64,000 nt of DNA from Paludisphaera mucosa (GTDB lineage: Bacteria; Planctomycetota; Planctomycetia; Isosphaerales; Isosphaeraceae): positions 4,898,001-4,962,000 of the forward strand of contig NZ_JARRAG010000002.1 of NCBI RefSeq assembly GCF_029589435.1, read 5' to 3'. The notes beneath the pieces are model-generated. The model was not told the DNA's origin. It ran no database searches and saw only the letters and a program-made list of their open reading frames with translations. Positions 45,171 through 54,171 of this stretch are shown piece after piece. Each line of letters begins with the position of its first letter. Position 1 is the first letter of the stretch. The translations under genes were made by a program, and so were the position numbers.

Positions 45171-48100
45171 ATGCGCGGTTCGATTCTCATCATGGGCCTG
45201 GCGGTCCTCGGCGCGGCGGCGCCGCCGGCCGACCCCCTGCTGGTCCGCCCCGACAAGGCGACGTGGAACCTGGACGAGGTGGGCCTCTACCGCGTCGGAT
45301 TCGCCTACCGAGGCCAGCCCGAGGAGGAATTCCCCGTCGGCTGGACGGGCCGGTTCGACGAGCGCACGGGCGTGACCCTGGCGTCCGACGGCCTGCGCAA
45401 CGGCCGCGCGGCGGTCTTGCAGCATTGCCCCTGGCGGGGCGGCACCGGGACCACCTTCCAGGAGTTCCACGTCCAGCTGCCGACGTCCGGGCGGATCGTC
45501 GTCAAGGGCGCCACGGCGCTGCGCGAGGACGGCGTGGGCAAGTCCGACGGCGTCCGGTTCCGACTCCTGGCCGACGGCGAGGCCCTGCTCGACGAGGTCC
45601 GCCTCGACGCCGCCTGGAAGCCTTTCGAATTCGACCTGACGAAGAAGGCCGGCCGGGCGGTCGTCCTCCGGTTCGAGACCGACCCCGGCCCCAAGGGCGA
45701 CTCCAGCTTCGACTTCGGCCTGTGGGCCGACCGCGCGCTCGTCCTCGACGGCTTCCGGGCGGCCCCGGTCGCGCACGCCGCGGCCCCGCCGACGTCGTTC
45801 CGCGGCCTGGCCTCGAAGCCGGGCAAGGGCCTGGCCCCGCCGGCGACCACGTCGGTCAAGCTCGACGTCCGCCGCGAGGGGGACGGCTTCGTCCTCCGCT
45901 CGACCGACGACTACGGCTCGTTCAGCTACCGCTGGACGCCCCCGCCGCAGCCGACCGCCGCCCCCACGATCCTGAGCGAGAACGGCGTCTTCGGCGCTAT
46001 CGTCCTGGAGGCCGACCGCACGGGCGACTCGCCCGTCCGCGTCCCGCTCGCCACCACGGCCCGGATCCGCTGGGGCGGGCGGGCGGCGTCGAAGGAGATC
46101 CGCTGGGAGGAATCCGCCGAGGGGCCGACCCTGGTCCGCGTCTTCGACGTCGACGGCAAGGCCGTCACGCTCCGCGTCAAGGGCTCGATCGCCGGCCGCA
46201 GCCTGGCCCTCGACGTGAGCCTCGACCGGCCGGCCGTCGAGCAGATCGACGGCGGCTCGTGGGGCCCGGTCGCCGGCCGTCGCGACGTGCCGACGCCCTA
46301 TTACAACAACAAGGTCTCCTACCTGCCGGCCGAAGACCTGTTCGTCTCCAGCCAGGTCGACTGGACCGTCTCGGCCGCCTCGCGGCACGACGAGGCGACG
46401 CGGGTCGATTACCTGGCCCTGACCGACAAGACCCGCAACGTCCCGGTCGAGCGGTTCCTCTACTCGGCCGCCTGGAACATCGACGAGGTGCTGCCGAACA
46501 TCCCCAACCCGCCGTCGCCGTACATCAAGGACCTCTCCGACCGCGTCGTCCTCGACATCTGGGGGGGACGCTACGCCGACATCGCCCGCAAGCTGGAGAC
46601 GCTCCACGACCTCGGCCTGCGACGCCTGGCCGTCATCATCCACGACTGGCAGCGCAGCGGGTACGACAACGGCCTGCCGGCCCACTTCCCGGCCGCCGAG
46701 GACAAGGGGGGCGAGGCCGGCATGAGGACCCTCGAAGCGACCGGAAAGCGGCTGGGGTATCTCGTCGCCCTGCACGAGAACTACGTCGACTATTACCCGA
46801 ACTTCGAGGGGTTCGCCGAGAAGGATATCGCCGTCGATTCCGAGGGCAAGCGCCAGAACGCCTGGTTCCACCCCGGCAACAAGATCCAGTCGTTCGCGAT
46901 CAAGCCGACGGCGATGCTCGACCTGGCGAAGACGCAGTCGCCCGAGATCCATCGCCGGTACGACACGACCGGCTCGTTCCTGGACGTGAACTCGTCGGTC
47001 CCCCCCTGGTTCCACGTCGACCAGCAGGCCGGCGTCGACGGCGCGGGGACGTTCCAGCGGGTCCGCAAGGCCCACCGCGAGACCTGGCAGTTCCTCCGCG
47101 AGACCCACGGCGGGCCGGTCTTCGGCGAGGGGAACCACCACTGGTACTGGAGCGGCCTGCTCGACGGGGCCGAGGCCCAGTTCGGCTCGGGCTGGGCCGG
47201 CGAGGCGGGGCTCGACGCCCCCCTGTTCGTCGACTTCGACCTGCTGAAGATCCACCCCCTCCAGCTCAACCACGGCATGGGCTATTACGAGCGCTGGTGG
47301 GACGGCTCGCGGGTGCCCCGCGGCTCGCTGCCGCCGGTCGCGGTGCTCGACCAGTACCGGATGCAGGAAATCGCCTTCGGCCACGCCGGGTTCCTGAGCG
47401 GCTCGGCCTGGGCCTCGCCGCCGCTCGCCTGGCTCGAATACAACCTGATGGCGCCGGTGGTGCCGAGGTACGCCGCGTCGGCCGTGACCCAGATCCAGTA
47501 CGAGCTGGAAGGCCACTGGGTCGACGCGTCGGCCGTTGTCCGGTCCGGCGTCTCGACGCCCGACGCCTGGAACCGCGTCCGCGTCCGCTACGACGGCGGC
47601 CTGACCGTCGTCGCCAACCAGTCGGCCGAGCCGCTGAAGGTCGAGGGGGTCGAGCTGCCTCAGTTCGGCTGGATCGCCCGCGGCGAGGGCCTGACGGCCG
47701 GCACCACCCTTCGCAACGGGATCGTGACCGATTCGGTCGAGACGCCCGACGCGTCGTTCGCCAACGCCCGCTCGGCCGTCGACTGGGACTTCTCGGGCGT
47801 CCGGCGCGTGCTGCCGACGGTCGCCGCCTTTCGCCAGACCGGACCCCGGACCTTCACCGCCGCCTACGCGTGGAAGGTCCGCGAGCCTATGAAAACCGAC
47901 TTCCACGCCTTCGTCCACTTCGGCAAGGCGGGCGCGAAGGAGGAGGACATCCGCTTCCAGCAGGATCACGGCCTGGCGACGCCGACCTCGAAGTGGAAGG
48001 CCGGGACGACCGTCGACGACGGCCCGTACACGATCCACGTCCCGGACGACCTCCCCGACGGCGAATACGCGTGGACGATCGGCTTCCACACGCCGGGCGC

Positions 48101-48509
48101 GGGCCGGGTGACCCTGGAAGGCCCGACCGACCGCTCCGGCCGCAACATCCTGGGCGTGATCCGCGTCGCCGAGGGGGGCAAGTCGCTCCGCTTCACGCCC
48201 CAGAAGCCGGAGGCCGATCGCGCGGCCGTCAGCCTGGCCGACCTGAACAAGGACGGCAAGGTCGTCGACTTCGGCGCGATCAAGACCGACGGCGGCGTCT
48301 CGATCCGGAAGGTGGGGGGCGAGTGGGTCGCCCACGTCTTCCCGCGCGACCGGTCGTTCTCGCTCCAGCTCGACGCGACGCGTTTCGGCAAGCCCGCCGA
48401 GATCCGCGCCGACGGCGGCGAATCGCCCTGGGTCACGCCCACCTTCGACGGCCGCTGGATGCGCATCAAGCCCAACGGCGCCAAGAGCTATCGCTGGCCG
48501 GCCGGCTGA
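45171..48509 (+). CDS. Very large secreted glycosidase-like protein (GH101-like barrel)
   Basis: 1112 residues from ATG 45171 (GGAGGG upstream); signal peptide RGSILIMGLAVLGAAAPPA. Residues ~25-190 are beta-sandwich-like, and ~430-760 look like a TIM barrel: VVLDIWGGRYADIARKLETL, VIIHDWQRSGYDNGLP, DTTGSFLDVNSSVPPW (Asp605) and VFGEGNHHWYW (Glu653), a pattern resembling endo-alpha-N-acetylgalactosaminidase-type enzymes and DUF5696 proteins. The C-terminal ~250 residues form further beta-rich modules (FHAFVHFGKAG, GEYAWTIGFHTPGAGRV). The barrel assignment and catalytic residues are inference; the substrate is probably a complex glycan. Confidence 0.85.
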   Translation: MRGSILIMGLAVLGAAAPPADPLLVRPDKATWNLDEVGLYRVGFAYRGQPEEEFPVGWTGRFDERTGVTLASDGLRNGRAAVLQHCPWRGGTGTTFQEFHVQLPTSGRIVVKGATALREDGVGKSDGVRFRLLADGEALLDEVRLDAAWKPFEFDLTKKAGRAVVLRFETDPGPKGDSSFDFGLWADRALVLDGFRAAPVAHAAAPPTSFRGLASKPGKGLAPPATTSVKLDVRREGDGFVLRSTDDYGSFSYRWTPPPQPTAAPTILSENGVFGAIVLEADRTGDSPVRVPLATTARIRWGGRAASKEIRWEESAEGPTLVRVFDVDGKAVTLRVKGSIAGRSLALDVSLDRPAVEQIDGGSWGPVAGRRDVPTPYYNNKVSYLPAEDLFVSSQVDWTVSAASRHDEATRVDYLALTDKTRNVPVERFLYSAAWNIDEVLPNIPNPPSPYIKDLSDRVVLDIWGGRYADIARKLETLHDLGLRRLAVIIHDWQRSGYDNGLPAHFPAAEDKGGEAGMRTLEATGKRLGYLVALHENYVDYYPNFEGFAEKDIAVDSEGKRQNAWFHPGNKIQSFAIKPTAMLDLAKTQSPEIHRRYDTTGSFLDVNSSVPPWFHVDQQAGVDGAGTFQRVRKAHRETWQFLRETHGGPVFGEGNHHWYWSGLLDGAEAQFGSGWAGEAGLDAPLFVDFDLLKIHPLQLNHGMGYYERWWDGSRVPRGSLPPVAVLDQYRMQEIAFGHAGFLSGSAWASPPLAWLEYNLMAPVVPRYAASAVTQIQYELEGHWVDASAVVRSGVSTPDAWNRVRVRYDGGLTVVANQSAEPLKVEGVELPQFGWIARGEGLTAGTTLRNGIVTDSVETPDASFANARSAVDWDFSGVRRVLPTVAAFRQTGPRTFTAAYAWKVREPMKTDFHAFVHFGKAGAKEEDIRFQQDHGLATPTSKWKAGTTVDDGPYTIHVPDDLPDGEYAWTIGFHTPGAGRVTLEGPTDRSGRNILGVIRVAEGGKSLRFTPQKPEADRAAVSLADLNKDGKVVDFGAIKTDGGVSIRKVGGEWVAHVFPRDRSFSLQLDATRFGKPAEIRADGGESPWVTPTFDGRWMRIKPNGAKSYRWPAG

Positions 48510-48552
48510 CGGAAGGCGTCGATGATGCGGCCTTGCCCCTCGCGGCATAGGC

Positions 48553-49104
48553 ATGGTCGCAACTTTTGACGGGTGGGTCGACGGCCGTCGGCGTAAGGTG
48601 GGCCGGCATGGCCACCACCTCGGCCTCCTGGATCGTCGGCATCGGGCCCGGCCCTGGCCGTCGGCGCGGCCGCCGGCCGGCCGCTGGGTCCGATTGAGTT
48701 CCGGCTCCGCACCGCCGCCCGGATGCCCACGACGCGCCTCGGCGGGGCCGACCTGCCGCCGGGCCGCGTCGACGAGCTGGGAGACCCCACGGCCGCCGCC
48801 GAGGCCGGGCGGCGGCCGCGGCCTCGCGGTCCACGTCGTCGACCGCGAGGCCGACTCGGTCGGCCACGACCGCGGCTGGCCGGCCGTCGGCCGGCTGTTC
48901 CTGGTGCGGGCCGACGCCTCGCGCGTGGTCATGCACGGCGGGCCCGCGATGGCAGAAGGCGCAGACGACCCTTGGGAGACGGCCCCGCGCCGGCCGGCCC
49001 GACCATCGCCCCCGGCCCCGCCCGAGGGCGAGGCGGGCCGGCCTGAGCGTCGTCCTAAGATCATCCCCAGTAAGACATTTGTAGGTTTAAAGAATTCGTT
49101 GTAA
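48553..49104 (+). pseudogene. Decayed IS4-type transposase fragment
   Basis: An open frame of about 183 codons whose segment AVHVVDREADSVGHDRGW followed by FLVRADASRVVMHGG matches the DDE-domain neighbourhood of IS4-family transposases (IDREADSVGHYR...FLVRADD). The N-terminal and C-terminal halves are missing or unrecognisable, the rest is low-complexity GC-rich translation, and no terminal inverted repeats were found. A remnant of a former insertion sequence. Confidence 0.6.
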
Positions 49105-49240
49105 GTTGCTGCATTATTTCTCGTTACGCTCTGGAATCTCGTCGCGGTCCGAGGTATGTTCTTATCACTCTCCCATCGCACTATATGATGCAGTCAGTCA
49201 TAAGCGCTCGCCCCTTGAAGGGATCCGTCGCCGCTCGCCC
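49055..49240. other. AT-rich island upstream of DUF1559 protein B
   Basis: Roughly 190 bp much richer in A+T than the surroundings (e.g. TTTAAAGAATTC at 49086-49097). It lies between the IS4 remnant and the pseudopilin gene. It may be the end of the decayed element, a promoter region, or both. No gene is supported between 49105 and 49455. Confidence 0.5.
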
Positions 49241-49455
49241 ATGAGGCGGGTCGCGGCGGGACGCCTCGGCACGTTCCGATCGGGATCCGAACCTCGCCCG
49301 CGACCCGACCACGCCCCCTAGCCGCCGCCTCGCGGTCGCGACGTCCTGGAGACGTCCCGAACCATCGCCATCCCCGGTCGGCGCTTCGCGCCCGCGGGCA
49401 TCCGTCCGTGCGTCCTCATCCGATCTTCCGCATCAAGCCATGGAGATTGCCTCGC

Positions 49456-50574
49456 ATGAAGACCCGTCGTGGTTTCACGCTGATCGAGCTGCTGGTGGTG
49501 ATCGCGATCATCGCGGTCCTGATCGCCCTGCTGCTCCCCGCCGTGCAGTCGGCCCGCGAGGCCGCCCGCCGCGCCCAGTGCACGAACAACCTCAAGCAGA
49601 TCGGCCTGGGAGTCCACAACTTCGAGAGCACCAACGGCGAGTTCCCGCCGGGCGTCGGCCCCGCGCCGCTCGCCGCCCCCAGCCTGGGCGAGGGCACTCG
49701 GGTGGGCGTGCAGGCGTTGATCCTGCCCTATCTGGAGCAGGCCAGCCTGTACGGCACGTTCAACCTCCAGCTCGAGATCAACTCGACGGGCGAGAACGAC
49801 ACGGCCCGCTGCCAGCAGATCGGCGCCTTCCTCTGCCCCTCCGACGGCAAGGGCTTCCGCTCGCCGGGCACGCGGACCTACGCCCAGAGCACCGGGAGCT
49901 GGGGCCAGAGCAACTACTACGGCAGCAATGGCGCGACGGCCGCCCAGGCCTACAACTCGGCCGGCGGCAGCCCCACCGTCCCCTTCCCCAACAACGAGTC
50001 GAACACGTCCAGCGTGGGCGTGTTCAACGTGTCGATCAACGTCACGGCGCTGAGGCCGACGGCCACCGTCCCCAGCCCCGACTACCGCAAGGTGACCAGC
50101 AAGACGACGATCAGCTCGATCACCGACGGCACCAGCAACACCGCCATGTTCTCGGAGATCCGGATCTCCTCCATCCCGTTCCCGGTCACGGCCAACAAGC
50201 CGATGGACGCCCAGACGGTCTACATCACCTCCGCGTGGAACGCCGCGACCGACAACTACCTCCCGAACGCGGCCTGCAACGGCGTCCCGTACAACACGCG
50301 GATCACCTACAAGGGGCAGCAGTATTACCGGGGCAACATCCCCGAGCTGGCCTACTACAACCACACCCAGACGCCCAACACCCGCAACATGGACTGCGGC
50401 GACGGGGCCTTCACGAACGCGCACATGGCCGCGCGGAGCTACCATGCCGGCGGCGTGAACACCGCCTTCTGCGACGGCTCGGTCAAGTTCATCAAGGACT
50501 CGATCAGCCTGCCGACGTGGCAGGCGCTCGGCACCCGGGCCGGCGGCGAGATCGTCAGCGCCGACGCGTTCTGA
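49456..50574 (+). CDS. DUF1559 pseudopilin-like protein B
   Basis: 372 residues from ATG 49456 with GGAG upstream; the in-frame ATG 16 codons earlier lacks support. Prepilin-like start [19 protein letters not shown], conserved block [17 protein letters not shown] and the C-terminal [16 protein letters not shown] (H-x9-DG). The central part is Asn/Thr-rich. A 12-bp hairpin separates it from the small lipoprotein-like gene downstream. Presumed exported; the function of the family is unproven. Confidence 0.94.
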   Translation: MKTRRGFTLIELLVVIAIIAVLIALLLPAVQSAREAARRAQCTNNLKQIGLGVHNFESTNGEFPPGVGPAPLAAPSLGEGTRVGVQALILPYLEQASLYGTFNLQLEINSTGENDTARCQQIGAFLCPSDGKGFRSPGTRTYAQSTGSWGQSNYYGSNGATAAQAYNSAGGSPTVPFPNNESNTSSVGVFNVSINVTALRPTATVPSPDYRKVTSKTTISSITDGTSNTAMFSEIRISSIPFPVTANKPMDAQTVYITSAWNAATDNYLPNAACNGVPYNTRITYKGQQYYRGNIPELAYYNHTQTPNTRNMDCGDGAFTNAHMAARSYHAGGVNTAFCDGSVKFIKDSISLPTWQALGTRAGGEIVSADAF

Positions 50575-50610
50575 GCGGCCCTCGCCGCTCTCGGGCCGAC
50601 CCTCATCCTC

Positions 50611-50646
50611 GCGAGCCGCCCGACCCCCCGGGCGGCTCGCTTCCTT
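50611..50646 (+). terminator. Hairpin between DUF1559 B and downstream small protein
   Basis: Perfect 12-bp stem (GCGAGCCGCCCG at 50611-50622, CGGGCGGCTCGC at 50629-50640), 6-nt loop, then TTCCTT. It can terminate or attenuate transcription into the next gene. Confidence 0.6.
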
Positions 50647-50663
50647 CGACAACGGGTCCTTCC

Positions 50664-51128
50664 ATGGCATCCTTCGCCCGCGTCCCCGCCGCCCTGATCG
50701 TCGCCGCGGCGCTCGCCTCGGCCTCCGCGCCCGGCTGCGGCCCGGCGCAGTCCGTCTCCAACTCGCCCGAGCACTACGACATCGGCTCGCTCGACGAGGT
50801 CGGCGACCTCTACCTCTCCTCGTACAACACCAAGAAGAAGCCGCCGGTTTCGATGAAGGACCTCAACAAGGCCGACCTCTTCGTGGGCGGCGCCAACGCC
50901 CTCCGGAAGGGTGAGATCATCGTCTACTGGGGGGTCGCCCCCACGCCCGAAGAGCCTTCGACCGAGATCCTCGCCTACAAGGCGGACGTCCCCACCAAGG
51001 GGGGATACGTCTTGCTCAAGGACATGACCACCAAGACGATGTCCGCCGAGGAATTCCAGGCCGCCCCCAAGCCCACCGGCCCCACCTCCGCCGACACCGC
51101 CAAGGCCGCCCCCAAGAAGGGCTCCTGA
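50664..51128 (+). CDS. Small exported lipoprotein-like protein
   Basis: 154 residues. A hydrophobic leader (ALIVAAALASASAPGCGPAQ) ends in a Cys in a near-lipobox context (APGC, not canonical). The mature part (HYDIGSLDEVGDLYLSSYNTKKKPPVSMKDL, KGEIIVYWGVAP) contains the pattern seen in small proteins paired with DUF1559 genes in planctomycetes, and the tail is Lys/Ala-rich. There is no clear SD. Function unknown; co-occurrence with the pseudopilin suggests a linked envelope role. Confidence 0.75.
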   Translation: MASFARVPAALIVAAALASASAPGCGPAQSVSNSPEHYDIGSLDEVGDLYLSSYNTKKKPPVSMKDLNKADLFVGGANALRKGEIIVYWGVAPTPEEPSTEILAYKADVPTKGGYVLLKDMTTKTMSAEEFQAAPKPTGPTSADTAKAAPKKGS

Positions 51129-51158
51129 GCCCTCGCTCACGCCGACGACCCGGCGCCG

Positions 51159-51200
51159 AGACGCCCGCGCGACCGCCCCAGGGCCTCGCGCGGGCGTCTT
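51159..51200. terminator. Bidirectional-looking terminator
   Basis: Perfect 14-bp stem (AGACGCCCGCGCGA at 51159-51172, TCGCGCGGGCGTCT at 51186-51199) with a 13-nt loop, placed between converging genes ending at 51128 (+) and 51238 (-). Short T/A flanks only, but the stem is strong. Confidence 0.7.
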
Positions 51201-51237
51201 CGCCGAGCCCGATTCCTCGGGCCGTGCGACCCCACGC

Positions 51238-51924
51238 TCATCGCCGTCGGCTCGGCTTCCAGGCCTCGCTCTTGCCGACTCGCTCGATCTTGACCTCAGC
51301 CTCGGGCTCGGGCTCTGGCTCGACCTCGGCTACGTGCTGGACCTCGGCTACGTGCTGGACCTCGGCCTCGTCCGGCCGACTCGCGAGGGCCGGCTGCGGG
51401 GTCTCCGGCGTCGGCGCGGCCGCATCGCCCCAGGAGGGGGCGACGACCTTGCGAATCTCGGGAGGGACGACGGGCCCGGCGGCGGCCATCGCCCGGGCGA
51501 CGAGTCGCCCCGCGTGGCTGGAGAAGATCGGCCCCCGCGACTGCGGGGCCAGGCCCGCGACGAACATGGCGCCGATCAGCAGCAGGAGCACCGCCTCGAT
51601 CCCGCCGAGGAGGACTCCCAGATTGCGGTCGTGGAGTTCGAACTTCATCTTCCTCAGCGTCGCCTTCGACTTCCAGGCGGCGAGCAGGCTGCCGCCGGAG
51701 ACGACCCCGAACGACAGGAGCATCGCCCCGGCGCGCTGGACCGCCGGCTCGCAGCGCAGGCTGCGCGCCAGGAAGGGCATCATGGACGCCGAGGCCAGGT
51801 GCGCGCACGAATAGCCCACAATGACCGCCGCGATGCTGGCGATCCCCCAGGAGAACCCCCGGACCGCGCCCCAGGTCATGCCCGCGACGATCAGGCCGAT
51901 CATCACCCCGTCGTAAAGCGTCAT
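51238..51924 (-). CDS. CvpA-family membrane protein
   Basis: 228 residues from ATG 51924, chosen for GGAGG just upstream; the longer frame has no SD. Four hydrophobic helices with the CvpA pattern (YDGVMIGLIVAGMTWGAVRGFSWGIASIAAVIVGY, LGVLLGGIEAVLLLLIGAMFVAGL). CvpA proteins relate to colicin V production and envelope homeostasis; the biochemical activity is not known. The C-terminal ~60 residues are acidic and Glu/Pro-rich and encode a duplicated segment EVQHVAEVQHVAEV from an 18-bp tandem repeat. Confidence 0.82.
   Translation of the reverse strand: MTLYDGVMIGLIVAGMTWGAVRGFSWGIASIAAVIVGYSCAHLASASMMPFLARSLRCEPAVQRAGAMLLSFGVVSGGSLLAAWKSKATLRKMKFELHDRNLGVLLGGIEAVLLLLIGAMFVAGLAPQSRGPIFSSHAGRLVARAMAAAGPVVPPEIRKVVAPSWGDAAAPTPETPQPALASRPDEAEVQHVAEVQHVAEVEPEPEPEAEVKIERVGKSEAWKPSRRR
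51323..51358. repeat. 18-bp tandem repeat inside the CvpA-like gene
   Basis: Two exact copies of ACCTCGGCTACGTGCTGG (51323-51340 and 51341-51358), followed by a partial third copy. In frame, so it only lengthens an acidic low-complexity tail. Confidence 0.9.
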
Positions 51925-52059
51925 CCCTGACCTCCGAAAGCGCATCGCGATGTCGGGACAAGCCCGCCCTACCACGTTCCCACCCGCGTCATGGTACCCG
52001 GCCGCCCCCCTCGGGCAATGTCGGTTCCCGAAGCCGGGCCGGATCCGTCGCCCGGCCGA

Positions 52060-53088
52060 TCAGAAATCCGAGGCGCCGGCCTCGCCCCCGGCGCGGGTGG
52101 CGAGGGCCTTCGTGACGGCGGGGGCGGCGGTCGCCCGGAGCAGCCGCACGGAGCCGTCGCCCATCGCGGCGTACGCCCCGGCGGGGTGGAACGCGTAGAA
52201 CCCGGTCACGTTGGTCTGGTTCACGGGCTGCTGGGCGGCGAAGACGAGCCACGGGAAATGGGTGCTGATCGCCCACGCCGCCTGGTGGCTGTCCCCGCAC
52301 CCGTTGGGATGATTCGGGTACGGATAGGGGTCGACCGACGATCTCTGATCGTAGCAGTCGGGCCGGCCGGCTCGCTCGCCCACGAAGACGGTGTTCGAGA
52401 GCCCGTCGCGGACGTCCGCGAGCCTCGCCTTGCGGTAGCCCACCGGTGCGACGGTCGGCGCCTGGTACGTCGGCTCGCCCCAGGCGCCGAACTCGATCCC
52501 GTCGAGGATCATCGTCAGCACGACGCCGCCGTTGACGGCCGTGCCCGGCGGCCGCGTCCGGACGCCGCCGACGACCTCGTAATCCGCGCGGGCCGCCGCG
52601 CCGATCAAGGGGCCGGCGATCCCGGGGGTCCACGACGCTTGCCATTCGTGGACGTCGGGCAGGTTCGGCGTCGGGTTGGACGACGACGGGCAGACGAACG
52701 TCGCGATCGCCGCGTTGATCCCCGTCTGGTTGGCGTGGGTCGTCGCCGGCAGGTCGAGGTTCAGGCTCGCCAAGACGTCCGACCGCTCCAGGCCGGGCAG
52801 GATCGCCGTCCGCCACGGGTGGAAGTGGAACTCGTCGATGGCCGACCGCGGCCGGGGCAGGAACCCGCCGTTGTACAGGTCCGGCAGCGCCCGCGCGGCC
52901 GACTCGTGGTTCAGCACGCCGAGCATCACCTGGCGGAGGTTGTTCCGGCACGTCGTCGCCCGCGCGGCCTCGCGACTCGACTGCACCGCGGGGATCAACA
53001 GGGCCGCCAGCAGCCCCGCGATCGCGATCACCACCAGCAGCTCGATCAGGGTCATCCCCGAGCGTCCCCGCACCTCCGGATCCGTCAT
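52060..53088 (-). CDS. DUF1559 pseudopilin-like protein C
   Basis: 342 residues. Prepilin-like N-terminus ([26 protein letters not shown]), CRNNLRQVMLGVLNHES block, and H-x9-DG as HPAGAYAAMGDGSVRLL. Shorter and more divergent than the other two copies, with a Pro/His-rich centre. Divergent from the esterase gene; a palindrome lies in the intergenic region. Envelope role presumed. Confidence 0.92.
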   Translation of the reverse strand: MTDPEVRGRSGMTLIELLVVIAIAGLLAALLIPAVQSSREAARATTCRNNLRQVMLGVLNHESAARALPDLYNGGFLPRPRSAIDEFHFHPWRTAILPGLERSDVLASLNLDLPATTHANQTGINAAIATFVCPSSSNPTPNLPDVHEWQASWTPGIAGPLIGAAARADYEVVGGVRTRPPGTAVNGGVVLTMILDGIEFGAWGEPTYQAPTVAPVGYRKARLADVRDGLSNTVFVGERAGRPDCYDQRSSVDPYPYPNHPNGCGDSHQAAWAISTHFPWLVFAAQQPVNQTNVTGFYAFHPAGAYAAMGDGSVRLLRATAAPAVTKALATRAGGEAGASDF

Positions 53089-53131
53089 GAGCGGCCCCCT
53101 TCGCGAGTCGCGAGTTCCCCTGGCCGAAACT

Positions 53132-53145
53132 ACGACAGTTGTCGT
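53132..53145. promoter_or_regulatory. Palindrome resembling a BlaI/MecI-type operator
   Basis: ACGACAGTTGTCGT is an inverted repeat (ACGACA/TGTCGT, 2-nt centre) between the divergent DUF1559 C and esterase genes. BlaI/MecI-family repressors bind sites of the form ACxACA-N2-TGTxGT. No such regulator is encoded in the window, so the assignment is tentative. Confidence 0.35.
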
Positions 53146-53268
53146 CTTTCAATTGTCATAGATCGACCGACGGCCGTCAAGTCCTACCCATCCGCGGTCC
53201 CGCGGAACCATTCGGCCTCGCGGGTGTTTCATGTCTCGGCGAGACATCCCGAGTTTGGAGACGCCGTC

Positions 53269-54141
53269 ATGACCCGGTTCCGATCGATCGTATGCGCCGC
53301 GCTCTGGCTGGTCGTCGTCACGGGCGGGCTCGCGAGGGCCGGGGACGGCGGCGCGCGGGTGCGGCGGGACGTCGCCTATTCCGACGCCGGCCCCACGACC
53401 AAATTGAACGTCGACGCGCCGGCGGAGGGCGACGGGCATCCGATCGTCGTCTGGATCCACGGCGGGGCCTGGCGGTTCGGCGACAAGGACTTCATCCAGG
53501 GCCAGCCGGCGGCGTTCACGAAGCGGGGCTACGTCTGGGTCGGCGTCGAGTATCGGTTCGTCCCCCAGGTCACATACAAGGAGCAGGCCGGCGACGTCGC
53601 GCGGGCGGTGCGCTGGGCGCGCGACCACGCGAAGGAGTTCGGCGGCGACCCCGAGCGGATCTTCCTGATGGGCCACAGCGCCGGGGCCCACCTCGCCGCC
53701 CTGACGGCGACCGACGAACGCTACCTGAAGGACGCGGGCCTGGACCTTGGCGCCCTCTCGGGGGCGATCCTCGTCGACGGCGCGGGCTACGACGTGCCCC
53801 GGCAGGTCCGCGAATCGGTGATGCCGCGCATCCGGGCGATGTACACGGGCGTCTTCGGCGAGGATCTCAAGATCCAGCAAGACGCCTCGCCGATCGCCCA
53901 CGTCGCCGGGGGCAAGGGCGTCCCGCCGTTCCTCCTCCTGCACGTCGGCCGGGCCGACTCCCGGGCGCAGTCGGGGGCCCTCGCGGCGAGGCTCCGCGAG
54001 GCGGGCGTCGCGGCGACCCTGGCCCCGTTCCCGTCCAAGACCCACATGACCATCAACCGCGAGATGGGCCAGGCCGGCGACAAGCCCACCCAGGCCGTCT
54101 TCGACTTCCTCGACGCCCGCAGCAAGGCCCGGCGCGAATGA
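53269..54141 (+). CDS. Secreted esterase/lipase, alpha/beta hydrolase (carboxylesterase type)
   Basis: 290 residues from ATG 53269 (TTGGAG upstream) with a signal peptide (VCAALWLVVVTGGLARA). The oxyanion-hole motif is HGGAWRFGDK, the nucleophile elbow is GHSAGA (Ser137), the Asp is likely in LLHVGRADSR and the His in SKTHMTI. This matches the HGG-type esterase/BD-FAE group. Its last ~110 nt are partly duplicated 1.3 kb downstream (55295-55420). Natural substrate unknown. Confidence 0.88.
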   Translation: MTRFRSIVCAALWLVVVTGGLARAGDGGARVRRDVAYSDAGPTTKLNVDAPAEGDGHPIVVWIHGGAWRFGDKDFIQGQPAAFTKRGYVWVGVEYRFVPQVTYKEQAGDVARAVRWARDHAKEFGGDPERIFLMGHSAGAHLAALTATDERYLKDAGLDLGALSGAILVDGAGYDVPRQVRESVMPRIRAMYTGVFGEDLKIQQDASPIAHVAGGKGVPPFLLLHVGRADSRAQSGALAARLREAGVAATLAPFPSKTHMTINREMGQAGDKPTQAVFDFLDARSKARRE

Positions 54142-54171
54142 CGCGACGGTCGCTCGGCGGGCCTCGGCGGC

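Noticed and set aside
45033-49181. 1382-codon open frame on the minus strand
   Set aside because: It runs antisense to the large secreted glycosidase-like gene, has repetitive Arg/Gly/Pro/Asp composition typical of GC-rich shadow frames, and no domain or ribosome binding site.
51323-51358. Possible CRISPR-like repeat
   Set aside because: Only two direct 18-bp copies without spacers and within a coding region; it is an in-frame tandem repeat.
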